Of a DNA stretch of 64,000 nt, positions 8,162-17,806 are shown piece by piece. The notes under the pieces were generated by a model that made no database searches, had not been told where the DNA came from, and saw only the letters and a program-made list of their open reading frames with translations. The translations under genes and the position numbers were made by a program. The stretch comes from Opitutales bacterium (lineage in GTDB: Bacteria > Verrucomicrobiota > Verrucomicrobiia > Opitutales > Intestinicryptomonadaceae). Positions within the stretch are counted from its first letter, which is position 1; each line of letters starts with the position of its first letter. The DNA is taken from contig SUVP01000005.1 in the NCBI GenBank assembly GCA_015061945.1, forward strand, positions 1 through 64,000, in the 5' to 3' direction.

Positions 8162-8962
8162 TTGAAAAACGCAAAGAAAAATATCAACCAAAAGAAAATT
8201 TTGGATATCCGCAACCTCTGTTTCGCAACAGAAAAACCGATTCTTGACGACATCAACTGGACTGTTCTCGAGGGCGAACGCTGGGTTCTGCTCGGTGGGA
8301 ATGGTGCTGGCAAGACATCGTTAATTTCCACTATTTGTGCGTACAATACGCCATCGAGTGGTGAAATGTTTGTCGATGGCAAAGAGTACTCAAATTACAA
8401 CTGGCAAAAAATGCGTGAACGTATAGCCCTTGTCGGAAGCCAACTCCGACGTGCAATAAATCGTTCCGAGAAAGTAATGGAAGTTGTCGTCAGCGGAAAA
8501 TTTGGTCAGATAAACTATTGGGGAAAAATTACAAAACAGTTAATCAAGGAAGCATACGAACAAATGAAGCGTTTTGGTATTGCTCACCTTGTGGATAGCG
8601 ATTGGTTTTTAATCTCGCAAGGCGAACGCCAAAAAGTTTTGCTCGCACGTTCGATGATGCTCAAACCGTCGGTGGTATTTCTCGACGAGCCTTGCACAGG
8701 GCTCGATCCAATCGCACGCAAAGAGTTTGTAGGTTTTCTCGACTCACTTTGTGCAGATAAATCTATTCCCGCAATCATTATGGCGACGCATTATGTCGAA
8801 GAAATTCCACCGAGTTTTACGCACGCAATAATCATCAAAGACGGCAAAGTTCTCGCACAAGGCGAGATTGGCAAAGTGTTAACATCAAAAAATCTTTCAG
8901 AAGCATACGGTGCCACTTGTAAACTTTCAAAGAGCAATGGTTTCTACAAACTTTCTGTATAA
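8162..8962 (+). CDS. ABC transporter ATP-binding protein (ModF/YlmA-like)
   Basis: A 266-residue single-domain ABC ATPase. Walker A is GGNGAGKTS (about residues 45-53), the signature loop is ISQGERQKV in place of LSGGQ, Walker B is VVFLDEPCTGLD, and the switch histidine is in MATHYVEE. The frame is open further upstream into the maf gene, so the start must be internal. A TTG at 8162 gives a normal N-terminus (KKILDIRNLCF) without overlapping maf, but no strong ribosome binding site was seen. No permease or binding protein is adjacent. That makes it either an orphan ATPase or a soluble one of the kind named above. A good terminator follows. Confidence 0.8.
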   Translation: MKNAKKNINQKKILDIRNLCFATEKPILDDINWTVLEGERWVLLGGNGAGKTSLISTICAYNTPSSGEMFVDGKEYSNYNWQKMRERIALVGSQLRRAINRSEKVMEVVVSGKFGQINYWGKITKQLIKEAYEQMKRFGIAHLVDSDWFLISQGERQKVLLARSMMLKPSVVFLDEPCTGLDPIARKEFVGFLDSLCADKSIPAIIMATHYVEEIPPSFTHAIIIKDGKVLAQGEIGKVLTSKNLSEAYGATCKLSKSNGFYKLSV

Positions 8963-8987
8963 CTTGAAAGATATATAGTTTTAAGAA

Positions 8988-9021
8988 AACGAATTTCAAT
9001 CTTGCGAAGTTCGTTTTTTTT
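8988..9021 (+). terminator. intrinsic terminator after the ABC ATPase
   Basis: AACGAATTTC (8988-8997) pairs with GAAGTTCGTT (9006-9015), with one G-T wobble and an 8-base loop. A run of T follows. Confidence 0.8.
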
Positions 9022-9063
9022 GTTTTAGTTTTTAAGTATTAACCTTAACTCTAAAAAATATAT

Positions 9064-11181
9064 ATGATGAAAATAAAAATTGTTTTGTTTGTAGTGTTAT
9101 CGATTGCATTGTCGGCATCTGCTGAAATCTTCGAGTTGAAAAATGATAAATTACAATTCCAAATCGACGATAAGGGCAATTTGGTATCGCTTAAAAATCT
9201 TGTGCAGAACCGTGAATACGCAGGTGGAAAAGGTCTTTGGCGTATAATTTATCAAGACGGTTTGTCGTATGAAGAAAGCCTTGAATCTGAAGATGTGCCA
9301 GTGTCGGTCAAAAAAGATGGCGACAAAATTTTACTTTCGTATGGTGGCGAATTTTCGGTGAAAGTCGAATGTCGTCTCAAAGGCGATGAAGTACATTTCT
9401 CGCCAGAAATAAAAAATAATTCAAAAGATAAAATCTTGCGTGAGTTTCAGTTCCCAATGTTGAAATCGGCAAATCTTAAGAAAGACACAACGCTTTATTG
9501 GTCGTACGCAAATGGAACGTATTTTAAAAATATCCGTGCTTGGTTGATTGGCGGAGGCTTTAAAGGGTATATGGCACAAGACAATAAGGCGATTGAACAA
9601 TACAATATTTATCCGTCGCCAATGACTATGAATTATTATGTTCTCGATGACAAAGATTGTTCGCTTTACTTTGCCAGCCACGACCCCGAATTTGAAAAGA
9701 CTCTCCACTTGGTTCGCACAAAGAAAATCGGAGGTAAGGGCGAGTTTGCGTATGGTGGAATAGATTTCACAATGGCAAAATATCCATTCTTGAAATCGGG
9801 CGAATCAAAAAAAATTGCCGATTTTGTGATTTCTGCACACTCGGGCGATTGGCACGTTTCGGCAAAGAAATATCGCAAGTGGGCTGAAAGCACTTGGTAT
9901 AAACACGTTCCTATCGGCGAAACTTACAAAAAGTCAAATGGTTGGCAACGCATAATTTTACGACATCAATATGGAAAAATTTTGTACCGCTACGATCAAC
10001 TTCCAGAAATCCGTAAGGCTGGTAAAGAGGCAGGTCTTGATACATTGTTAATGTTCGGTTGGTGGAAAGAAGGTATGGACGCAGGCTATCCCGAATACTC
10101 GCCCGACGACACACAAGGTGGCGACGAAGCCCTCAAAAAATGGATTAAAGAATTCCAAAAAGACGGCGGAAAAGTAAATCTTTACTTCAACGGTCAGCTC
10201 ATCGATATGGGGACAAAGTACTATCGTGAAAGAGGTCGCAAGGTTTCAATCAAGCGTGTTGACGGCACTGAACATATCGAGCGTTATCCATTTGGTGGCG
10301 ACGGCACAGCTCTCAGAGTTTTTGGTAACAAAACTTTTGTTACAGCTTGCCCAGCGTGCGATGAATGGCTCGATGTTCTCAAAGGTTTTGCAGACAGAGC
10401 AATAGCACTCGGTTGCGACGGCGTGTTCTATGATCAACTCGGTTTGAAGAGCGAGCTTTGCTATGACGCATCGCACGGACACGCAGTTCCAGCACAAAAT
10501 ATTATGAAGTACAAAAGCGAAATGGTTCGCAAATTGCGTGAATATGTACGTTCAAAAAAACCTGAAATGAGTATGGGTATTGAATGGATATGCGACCCAA
10601 TTTCTATGCACTCTGATTATACTCATGGTGTTTACCAAAATCTCACTCTGACAGCTGGTCGCAATACACCAGGTGGTGTGCCACGCACAGCACACGCACC
10701 AATGTTCCAATACACATTCCCAGAAGTTCACACGACAAATCGTGAGATTTACAATAATCAAGACGTGCCACGCCGTATGAATCTCACCTTTATGCGTGGT
10801 TGGCGTGAAGACGCTGGCGTGTACCGTTGCCGTGCAACAGTTGACGAAGCACCAGTTTATAAAGAGTACTTGACGAAAATCAACAGGCTCCGTGATGAAT
10901 TCCGTGACGAAACACTCAATTCTATCTTGCGTGATACCGAGCTTGCGACATCTTCAAATCCAGATCTCGAATACCAAACTTTTGAGACAGATGATAAAAT
11001 CGCAGTAGTTGCAACGCAATCGTTCAAAGCAAAAATGGTGTCGACATTTACTGTTGATGGAGCATCGAAACTTTTGAAAACAGGTGGGCTTGGCGATTAC
11101 AAAGTTAAAGGCGACGGCAACAAAATTGATGTTGAAGTTGGCAAAGACGGGTTGGTCGTTTTGGTCTTCAAGAAAAAATAA
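9064..11181 (+). CDS. secreted DUF6259-like putative glycoside hydrolase, copy A
   Basis: A 705-residue exported protein with a signal peptide (cleavage likely after ALSASA, near residue 20). The first half resembles a beta-sandwich, and the second a TIM-barrel glycosidase. Notable stretches are DTLLMFGWWKEGMDAGYP, VNLYFNGQLIDM, GCDGVFYDQLG and MSMGIEWICD. The acidic residues in the last two are plausible catalytic candidates; this is inference from position only. The overall look matches DUF6259 proteins, which are common in Verrucomicrobia and Lentisphaerae and are thought to act on glycans. A second, very similar gene follows after 27 bp, so this is a tandem duplicate. The pair probably shares one transcript starting after the terminator at 8988-9021. 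Confidence 0.65.
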   Translation: MMKIKIVLFVVLSIALSASAEIFELKNDKLQFQIDDKGNLVSLKNLVQNREYAGGKGLWRIIYQDGLSYEESLESEDVPVSVKKDGDKILLSYGGEFSVKVECRLKGDEVHFSPEIKNNSKDKILREFQFPMLKSANLKKDTTLYWSYANGTYFKNIRAWLIGGGFKGYMAQDNKAIEQYNIYPSPMTMNYYVLDDKDCSLYFASHDPEFEKTLHLVRTKKIGGKGEFAYGGIDFTMAKYPFLKSGESKKIADFVISAHSGDWHVSAKKYRKWAESTWYKHVPIGETYKKSNGWQRIILRHQYGKILYRYDQLPEIRKAGKEAGLDTLLMFGWWKEGMDAGYPEYSPDDTQGGDEALKKWIKEFQKDGGKVNLYFNGQLIDMGTKYYRERGRKVSIKRVDGTEHIERYPFGGDGTALRVFGNKTFVTACPACDEWLDVLKGFADRAIALGCDGVFYDQLGLKSELCYDASHGHAVPAQNIMKYKSEMVRKLREYVRSKKPEMSMGIEWICDPISMHSDYTHGVYQNLTLTAGRNTPGGVPRTAHAPMFQYTFPEVHTTNREIYNNQDVPRRMNLTFMRGWREDAGVYRCRATVDEAPVYKEYLTKINRLRDEFRDETLNSILRDTELATSSNPDLEYQTFETDDKIAVVATQSFKAKMVSTFTVDGASKLLKTGGLGDYKVKGDGNKIDVEVGKDGLVVLVFKKK

Positions 11182-11208
11182 ATTTAATATAAATGAAAGG
11201 GCTATAAA

Positions 11209-13314
11209 ATGAAATCAATTATAAATACGTTGGCAATTTTTGCCTTTGTATGTTCGGCATCAGCAGAAGTGTTCGAGCTTAAGAACGACAAAATCCAACT
11301 ACAAATTGATGACAAAGGTAATTTGGTATCGCTAAAGAATATTCCACAAAATCGAGAATGGGCAGGGGGCGAAGGTTTGTGGCGTATAATTTATCAAGAC
11401 GGACTTTCGCTCGAAGAAAGTGTCGAGTCGAAGTCGGTTCCAGTGTCAGTCAAAAAAGATGGCGAGAAAATTAAGCTCTCTTATGGTGGAGAATTCCCTG
11501 TTCAAGTAGAATGTAAACTTGAGGGCGACGAGATACGTTTTTCGTCAGAAATTAAAAATGCCTCGAAAGACAAAGTCTTGCGTGAGTTCCAGTTCCCGAT
11601 GATACAATCGGCAAACATCAAAAAAAGTACAACGCTTTATTGGGCTAATGCAAAAGGACAATACTTTAATGATATCCGCAAATGGTTGATGTCGGGCTTT
11701 AAGGTATATATGGCACAAGACAACAAAGCGATTGAGCAATACGAAATGTATCCTTCGCGTCTGTCGATGAATTATTATGTTCTCGATGACGGCGATAACT
11801 CGTTGTATTTTGCAAACTATGATACAGAATTTGAAAAAACTTTGCACCTTTTGCGTACACGTCAAATTGGTGGTACGGGCGATTTCAAATATGGTGGAAT
11901 CGATTTAACAATGGCAAAATATCCATTCTTGAAAGCTGGCGAATCAAAGAAAATTGCCGACTATATCATTTCTGCACACGCTGGCGATTGGCACGTTTCC
12001 GCAAAGAAATATCGCAAGTGGGCTGACACATGGTATAAGCACATCCCGATTGACGAAGACTTTAAAAATTCAAATGGTTGGCAACGCATAATTATGCGTC
12101 ATCAATACGGTAAAGTTTTGCATCGCTACGACCAACTCCCAGAAATCCGTAAGGCAGGTAAAGACGCAGGTATCGACACATTGTTGATGTTCGGCTGGTG
12201 GAAAGAAGGTATGGACGCTGGATACCCTGAATACACTGCAGACGACACACAAGGTGGCGACGAAGCCCTCAAAAAGTGGATTAAAGAATTCCAAAAAGAC
12301 GGTGGTAAGGTTAATCTTTACTTCAATGGTCAGCTCATCGATATGAGTACAAAATTCTATCGTGAGAAAGGTTGCAAGCTTTCTGTAAAACGTGCAGACG
12401 GCACCGAACACATGGAACGTTATCCATTTGGTGGCGACGGCACAGCACTCCGTGTTTTCGGCAACAAGACTTTTGTCACAGCATGTCCGGCAACAGAAGA
12501 ATGGCTCAATATTCTCAAGAGTTTTGCAGATAGAGCAATCGCACTCGGTTGCGACGGTGTGTTCTTTGATCAACTTGGCATGAAAAGCGAGCTTTGCCAT
12601 GACGCATCGCACGGACACGCAGTTCCAGCTTTGAACATTATGAAGCTCAAAGGTGAAATGATACGCAAACTTCGTGAATATATACGCTCGAAAAAACCTG
12701 ATATGAGCATGGGTATTGAGTGGGAAACCGACGTAACATCAATGCACGTTGATTATATTCATAGCGTGGCTATTAGTACCGACTTGACTAATAGAAAAAC
12801 AGCAAATGGAGTTCCTCGTACAGCTTACGCACCTATGCACAAATACACATTCCCTGAAGTGTACTCGACAAACCGCCATATCTATAATAATCAAGATGTG
12901 CCACGCCGTATGAACCTCACCTTTATGCGTGGATGGCGTGAAGACGCTGGCGTGTTCCGTTGCCGTGCGACTGTCGACAAAGCACCAGTTTACCAAGCAT
13001 ACTTAAAGAAAATTTGCGACCTACGTGACGAATTCCGCGAAGAAGCACTTAACTCAACATTCCGTGATACCGATCTTGCGAAGTGTTCAAATCCAGATCT
13101 CGAATATCAAACGTATGAAACCGCCGACAAGATTGCAGTTATCACAACTCAATCTTACGCAAAGAAAGTTGAAGCTACATTCACTGTTGATGGTGCTACA
13201 AAGTTGCTGAAATCGGGAGGATTGGGCGAATACAGAGTCGAAGGCAAGGGCAATAAAATCAAAGTCGAAATGAGCAAAGACGGCTTGATAATCTTGGTTT
13301 TTGATAAGAAATAG
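11209..13314 (+). CDS. secreted DUF6259-like putative glycoside hydrolase, copy B
   Basis: A 701-residue paralogue of the preceding gene. The two align end to end with almost no gaps. Only the signal peptides differ freely (here cleavage after CSASA). The barrel motifs are shared: LLMFGWWKEGMDAGYPEY, NLYFNGQLIDM, RYPFGGDGTALRVFGNKTF, GCDGVFFDQLGMKSELC and MSMGIEW. The largest difference lies after MGIEW, where copy A has ICDPISMHSDYTHGVYQNL and copy B has ETDVTSMHVDYIHSVAISTD. That is next to the presumed active-site face and suggests divergence in substrate. Both chains then reconverge on a shared RRMNLTFMRGWREDAGV block. No terminator separates the copies. Confidence 0.65.
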   Translation: MKSIINTLAIFAFVCSASAEVFELKNDKIQLQIDDKGNLVSLKNIPQNREWAGGEGLWRIIYQDGLSLEESVESKSVPVSVKKDGEKIKLSYGGEFPVQVECKLEGDEIRFSSEIKNASKDKVLREFQFPMIQSANIKKSTTLYWANAKGQYFNDIRKWLMSGFKVYMAQDNKAIEQYEMYPSRLSMNYYVLDDGDNSLYFANYDTEFEKTLHLLRTRQIGGTGDFKYGGIDLTMAKYPFLKAGESKKIADYIISAHAGDWHVSAKKYRKWADTWYKHIPIDEDFKNSNGWQRIIMRHQYGKVLHRYDQLPEIRKAGKDAGIDTLLMFGWWKEGMDAGYPEYTADDTQGGDEALKKWIKEFQKDGGKVNLYFNGQLIDMSTKFYREKGCKLSVKRADGTEHMERYPFGGDGTALRVFGNKTFVTACPATEEWLNILKSFADRAIALGCDGVFFDQLGMKSELCHDASHGHAVPALNIMKLKGEMIRKLREYIRSKKPDMSMGIEWETDVTSMHVDYIHSVAISTDLTNRKTANGVPRTAYAPMHKYTFPEVYSTNRHIYNNQDVPRRMNLTFMRGWREDAGVFRCRATVDKAPVYQAYLKKICDLRDEFREEALNSTFRDTDLAKCSNPDLEYQTYETADKIAVITTQSYAKKVEATFTVDGATKLLKSGGLGEYRVEGKGNKIKVEMSKDGLIILVFDKK

Positions 13315-13398
13315 AAAAAAAATAAAAAAAACAGTTGCTTTTTATTTTGAATACAGTTTAATTCAACAACTTTATTGATATTTAAAAAGGAGAATTTT

Positions 13399-13557
13399 AT
13401 GTCACAGCACAACAGTTTCAAAAGCGGCGGTGCCGCATCTTCTAAAAAACGTAGCGTTCTCAAGCGTTTTGAACGCATTGATTTGCTCCGCAAACGCGGT
13501 CAAATTAAAGAAGTTACTCGCGTAACTGGCCTTCCAAAGACAAAGCCAGCTGAATAA
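13399..13557 (+). CDS. Verrucomicrobia/Chlamydiae-type small basic protein
   Basis: A 52-residue, Lys/Arg-rich protein starting MSQHNSFKSGG and containing KKRSVLKRFERIDLLRKRG and VTGLPKTKP. This matches the small basic protein family I know as restricted largely to Verrucomicrobia and Chlamydiae (TIGR04137), and it is the main phylum marker in the window. Its molecular role is not established; the charge and size suggest nucleic-acid or ribosome association. The ATG at 13399 has a strong AAGGAG site a few bases upstream, and a strong terminator follows. It therefore looks like a stand-alone, well expressed gene. A TTG at 13375 upstream in frame is rejected because it would place the ribosome binding site inside the gene. 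Confidence 0.85.
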   Translation: MSQHNSFKSGGAASSKKRSVLKRFERIDLLRKRGQIKEVTRVTGLPKTKPAE

Positions 13558-13579
13558 GATTGGTCTTTTCTTGAAAATG

Positions 13580-13613
13580 ACGCGTCCTCGCACACCGATG
13601 ACGCGTTTTTTTT
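13580..13613 (+). terminator. intrinsic terminator after the small basic protein
   Basis: ACGCGTC (13580-13586) pairs with GACGCGT (13600-13606). An inner TCG/CGA pairing extends the stem, and eight T follow. Confidence 0.85.
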
Positions 13614-13648
13614 ATGGAATAATATCTGATTTTAATTAGACTTGCTTT

Positions 13649-13849
13649 ATGGAATGTAAAATAGAAGAAAATAAAAAAAGATGTAAATGCTCGTACGCAT
13701 GCCCACGTGTGGGGTTTTGTTGCGAGTGTGTGAAACATCATTTGGCAAAACGTCAAGTACCAGCGTGTTTCTTTCCCTCCGATGCCGAGAAAACATACGA
13801 TCGCTCATTTGAGCATTTTGCACGCTTGGTAGACGAAAAGAAAGTTTGA
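13649..13849 (+). CDS. small cysteine-rich protein (DUF6485-like)
   Basis: A 66-residue protein with eight cysteines in its first 40 residues (C3, C12, C14, C18, C24, C25, C27, C40), followed by PSDAEKTYDRSFEHFARL. The pattern fits the DUF6485 family, small cytosolic proteins whose role is unknown; the cysteines suggest a zinc or Fe-S site. Its stop overlaps the upstream sequence of the U32 peptidase gene, whose ATG is 2 bp further on, so the two are almost certainly cotranscribed. U32 proteins are linked to tRNA modification. That makes an accessory role possible, but this is inference. Confidence 0.7.
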   Translation: MECKIEENKKRCKCSYACPRVGFCCECVKHHLAKRQVPACFFPSDAEKTYDRSFEHFARLVDEKKV

Positions 13850-13851
13850 TT

Positions 13852-15093
13852 ATGCAAAAGATAATTCCAGAAATTATGTCGCCAGCAGGCGATTTTATAA
13901 ATCTTTCGGCGGCACTCAATGCTGGTGCTGACGCCATTTATTTTGGCGTTAAAGGTTTTAATATGCGTGCTGGTGCAAAAAATTTTGAGCTTAAAGATTT
14001 ACCGAAAGTTGTAAATATGTGCCATAAAGCAGGTGCAAGAGCGTACCTAACTTTGAACACAATTTATTATCAAGGCGAATTAAAAAAACTCGACGGAATT
14101 TTGAAGAAAGCAAAATCGGCAAAGCTCGATGCCGTTATTGCATGGGATTTTGCAGTGCTTGCAAAGGCTCGTGAATATGGGGTTGAGGTTTATCTTTCGA
14201 CTCAAGCGAGCATATCGAATGCCGACGCACTTTGCGAATATTATGAGAAATTTGGTATACGTCGTTTTGTGTTGGCTCGCGAATGTTCGATAGATGATAT
14301 TATCACACTTCGCCGTCAAGTCTTGAAAAGATTGGGAAAATCGGCTGATATAAAAATCGAAGTGTTTGCTCATGGAGCAATGTGCGTATCGCAAAGTGGA
14401 CGTTGTTTTATGTCGACTTTCGCATGTGGAAAGAGTGCCAACAGGGGCGAGTGCTTGCAACCTTGTCGCCGTGAGTACGAAATTAGAGACGCAAATGGCA
14501 ACGGGTTTGTCATCGGCAATGGTTATGTGATGAGCCCACAAGACCTTTGCACGATTCCATTTATCGAAAAACTTTTTGAAGCTGGAGTCGATTCTTTAAA
14601 AATCGAGGGACGCAATCGCAACGCAGAGTATGTTGCAATCACGACAAGAACGTACAAGGCACTTCGCGATTTCTATTTTGCAAACCGCAAAGCAAAAGAT
14701 TTTAAAGAACGTTTTGAAGTCTTGAAAAAAGACGCAATGCAAGAACTCGCAAAAGTTTTCAATCGAGGTTTTTCGGACGGATTTTTTATGGGCAAACCCA
14801 TCGGCGATTGGACATCGGCTGGTAATCAGGCAACGGCAAAAAAGACAATCGTTGGGCATATCGTAAAATTCTTCCCGAAAATTTCAGTTGCGGAAATTTC
14901 TGTCGATGTTGCGTCGATGTCGATAGGCGAGCGTATTCAAATTGAGGGCGATTCTACTGGTTTTGTAGAATTTAATCTCGAAAGTATGCAAGCCGACGGC
15001 AAGCCGATTCAAACAGCGTCAAAAGGAATGAGCGTTGGTGTGAAAGTTCCACAAAAACTTCGCATCGGCGACAGAGTCTACAAGTTGGCATAG
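13852..15093 (+). CDS. U32 family peptidase / TrhP-like tRNA hydroxylation protein
   Basis: A 413-residue U32 family member. It opens with PEIMSPAGDFINLSAALNAGADAIYFG. It carries the family signature EVFAHGAMCVSQSGRC and then the cluster-type cysteines in FACGKSANRGECLQPCRREY, followed by SPQDLCTIPFIEKL and DSLKIEGRNRNAEYV. Characterised bacterial members such as TrhP (YegQ) and RlhA take part in tRNA or rRNA hydroxylation with prephenate; older annotations call them collagenases. The C-terminal small beta domain (about residues 330-413) is present. I place the start at ATG 13852; a TTG 6 bp earlier overlaps the upstream stop. It is paired with the cysteine-rich DUF6485-like gene. Confidence 0.88.
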   Translation: MQKIIPEIMSPAGDFINLSAALNAGADAIYFGVKGFNMRAGAKNFELKDLPKVVNMCHKAGARAYLTLNTIYYQGELKKLDGILKKAKSAKLDAVIAWDFAVLAKAREYGVEVYLSTQASISNADALCEYYEKFGIRRFVLARECSIDDIITLRRQVLKRLGKSADIKIEVFAHGAMCVSQSGRCFMSTFACGKSANRGECLQPCRREYEIRDANGNGFVIGNGYVMSPQDLCTIPFIEKLFEAGVDSLKIEGRNRNAEYVAITTRTYKALRDFYFANRKAKDFKERFEVLKKDAMQELAKVFNRGFSDGFFMGKPIGDWTSAGNQATAKKTIVGHIVKFFPKISVAEISVDVASMSIGERIQIEGDSTGFVEFNLESMQADGKPIQTASKGMSVGVKVPQKLRIGDRVYKLA

Positions 15094-15177
15094 AAAAACA
15101 TTGCCAAGAATATCCTTTCTCATTTATAACTTGTTAATTAAATAACATTTTATACGTCAAATGGGGAAGGTTTTTTT

Positions 15178-17700
15178 ATGCAAAGATTGTTAATCACATT
15201 TTTGTCGATGTTTAGTATCGCACTATTTGCCGACGATACAAATAAGCTTCAAGATATAATAAATAAGGCAGTTGAAAATGGTGAAAAATGCGTAAAGCTT
15301 GAGGGGTGGTACAATCTTGGAAAGCCCCTTGTACTAACATCTAAACATAGTGGACTTACAATAGACGGACAGGGGAAAACCGTTTTTTGTGGTGGTAAGA
15401 AAATCACAAATTGGCAAAAAGACGGCAAGTTTTGGAAGGCAAAAGTAAACGCAAAAGAAGTTTATTCACTATATGTAAATGGCAAGCGTGCCGAAGTTGC
15501 GCAAACAAAAGTAGCCTCGATATATTCTGGTTCTACAACCAATTCTGTTTTTGTTAGAGCTGACGATGTAAAGTCATTGATTGGTCTTTCTGAAGCACAA
15601 CTTAAAGGTGTGTATTTTGACGAGTACGATGCTTGGCGAAATTGGCATTGTCCGATACTTAAGTTGTCGTCAACGCAGTATCCACAAATAATGTGTCTTT
15701 CGATGTCGCATATGATAGAAAACGGATTTTGGTTTTTCAAAAATGATAAAGCCCCACGTTTCAGACTTTGTAATGTTCGAGCTGAATTAGACGCAGAGGG
15801 CGAATTTTTCTTCGATATAGAAAAGTCGGAAGTGTGGTATTGCCCACGCAAGAATGAAGATATAAACACAGCTCAAGCGTACTATCCAGTTCTTGAACAA
15901 ATTGTTTGTGCGCACGGCGATGCTATCGAAATTCCGCTGAAAGATATAACAATAAAAGGTGTGGAATTTTTCTGTGGGAAATCGCAACAAGGCGTGGGGA
16001 ATGGTCAACAAGCTGCAATTAAAAATAGCGCATTTATACATTTGAAAAATGTGGATAATGTATTGTTTGAAAACAACAAAGTTCACGGGACAAACTTATA
16101 CGGACTTTCTTGCGTGGAGGGTTCGCACAATATTAAAATAAAAGAAAATGAGTTTTTTGATCTCGGCTGTGGTGCGATTCGAATCGGAGAAACTCCTACA
16201 GATATTATCAGAAAATCAAAATTGCACGAAACCTATGGCGTGGTGGTGTGCAACAATTTGATATATGGCTTTGGTAAATTTATGAAGTCGGCAGTCGGGC
16301 TGATTGTTCTTGATGCGTCCGATGTCCATATTGAAAACAATACGATTTTTGATGGCCACTATACTGCAATTTCAAGTGGTTGGACATGGGGCTACAACCC
16401 GACTCGCACAAAAAATATTAAGATTTTAAATAATCGAATTTTTAAAATTGGTTATGGTTATCTTCACGATATGGGCGGGATATACACGCTTGGCGCACAC
16501 GATAATTCTGTGATATCGGGTAATGAAATTAGCGAGGTCATTACCCATAAAGAAGCAGGTGGTGCAATATACAACGATGAAGGAAGTGCAGGCTTTATTG
16601 TAGAAAACAATTATGTGCACGATGTTGATGATGATTGTTATCACCAACACTATGGGATAAACAATATTGTCAGAAATAACATTTTTGCGTATGGCAAATA
16701 CTCGCAAATTGCATTGTCAAGACGTGGTGGGAAATATCCAAACCAACTTGTGTTTGAACGTAATATCGTAGTTTACAAATCGCCTCAAAGAATTTTCCGT
16801 CGAGACAAAATGCCTATCGAGAGATTGAATGGTACGTTTGATAAAAATATCTATTGGAACGAATCGGGCGATGTGCAGTTTTGTGAAATGCCACTTGCAC
16901 AATGGCAAGAAAAATTCGGGCAAGACAAGAACTCGTACATTGTAAATCCACAACTAAATAATGGCAAGTTGGGCAATGACGAGTATAAGAAAATCGGCTT
17001 CAAGCCATTCTCAACAAAAGACGCTGGCGTTGTCGGGAAAATGAAAGATAGGCTAACGCAGATTCTGAAAACCTATCACTTCCCTGAAGTTGTTCGCTTT
17101 GCAAAGCTCCCAACTTGGACAACATTTTATCAAATGGGATTATCGAACAAAAGATTGGGCTCGCAACCCGATTGCATTGTGTCATCTGCAAAAGGTGGCA
17201 AAGATGTGACAGTGAGAAAAGACAACTCGGGCAAGTTCTTGCGCTTTGTCGATATGACATTGAAAACTGCTCATTTTATGCCTTACATCACAATTAATAA
17301 TGTTAGCCTTGCTGAAAATGAAACAGCTTTGTTCACTTGCGATATCAGAGTAAACAAAACATCTACTTTCTTTGCAGAGCTCCGAGGCGATACAGGTTTC
17401 CCCGGTGCAATAGTCCAGTTTAAGAACGGCTATTTAGTAAAGGGAAAAGAAAAAATCCAACTCCCACAAGACAAGTGGATTTCATTAGAAATTGTGCTGA
17501 AAATTTCTGACGACAAAAATTATATTGTAAAACTTTGCGATGGCAAAAATGTCTTGGCAGAGTTCACAGCAAAATACGAAGCACCAAAGATGAACTTTTT
17601 TAAAGAAATTGTCATTGCGCAAACATCGAACACACAAGATTACTACTTTGATATAAAAAATATATTTTTCCGTAGTAAAGAAATGGAAAAGTCAAAATAG
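15178..17700 (+). CDS. secreted right-handed parallel beta-helix protein
   Basis: An 840-residue exported protein with a signal peptide (cleavage near LFA-DD, residue 19). The region from about residue 250 to 560 has repeated short strands with Asn/Ile-rich coils, such as NVLFENNKVHGTN, NIKIKENEFFDLG, DVHIENNTIFDGHY, NIKILNNRIFKIG and GFIVENNYVHDVD. This is the parallel beta-helix pattern found in pectate lyases, GH28 and related carbohydrate-active enzymes. The C-terminal 200 residues look like a separate beta-sandwich, possibly carbohydrate-binding. A GGGGAAGG site precedes the ATG. The exact family and substrate are not assignable. It lies near the DUF6259-like pair and the sugar-isomerase-like lipoprotein, so a glycan-processing role is likely. 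Confidence 0.75.
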   Translation: MQRLLITFLSMFSIALFADDTNKLQDIINKAVENGEKCVKLEGWYNLGKPLVLTSKHSGLTIDGQGKTVFCGGKKITNWQKDGKFWKAKVNAKEVYSLYVNGKRAEVAQTKVASIYSGSTTNSVFVRADDVKSLIGLSEAQLKGVYFDEYDAWRNWHCPILKLSSTQYPQIMCLSMSHMIENGFWFFKNDKAPRFRLCNVRAELDAEGEFFFDIEKSEVWYCPRKNEDINTAQAYYPVLEQIVCAHGDAIEIPLKDITIKGVEFFCGKSQQGVGNGQQAAIKNSAFIHLKNVDNVLFENNKVHGTNLYGLSCVEGSHNIKIKENEFFDLGCGAIRIGETPTDIIRKSKLHETYGVVVCNNLIYGFGKFMKSAVGLIVLDASDVHIENNTIFDGHYTAISSGWTWGYNPTRTKNIKILNNRIFKIGYGYLHDMGGIYTLGAHDNSVISGNEISEVITHKEAGGAIYNDEGSAGFIVENNYVHDVDDDCYHQHYGINNIVRNNIFAYGKYSQIALSRRGGKYPNQLVFERNIVVYKSPQRIFRRDKMPIERLNGTFDKNIYWNESGDVQFCEMPLAQWQEKFGQDKNSYIVNPQLNNGKLGNDEYKKIGFKPFSTKDAGVVGKMKDRLTQILKTYHFPEVVRFAKLPTWTTFYQMGLSNKRLGSQPDCIVSSAKGGKDVTVRKDNSGKFLRFVDMTLKTAHFMPYITINNVSLAENETALFTCDIRVNKTSTFFAELRGDTGFPGAIVQFKNGYLVKGKEKIQLPQDKWISLEIVLKISDDKNYIVKLCDGKNVLAEFTAKYEAPKMNFFKEIVIAQTSNTQDYYFDIKNIFFRSKEMEKSK

Positions 17701-17806
17701 TTAAACTTTAAGTCAAATAAAAACAAAAGGTGGTTTCGATAAATCTTGCATAACGCAAAAGTTTTGGTAGGCTACTCTCATCAACAAGAAACAAAGGAAT
17801 ATGATA

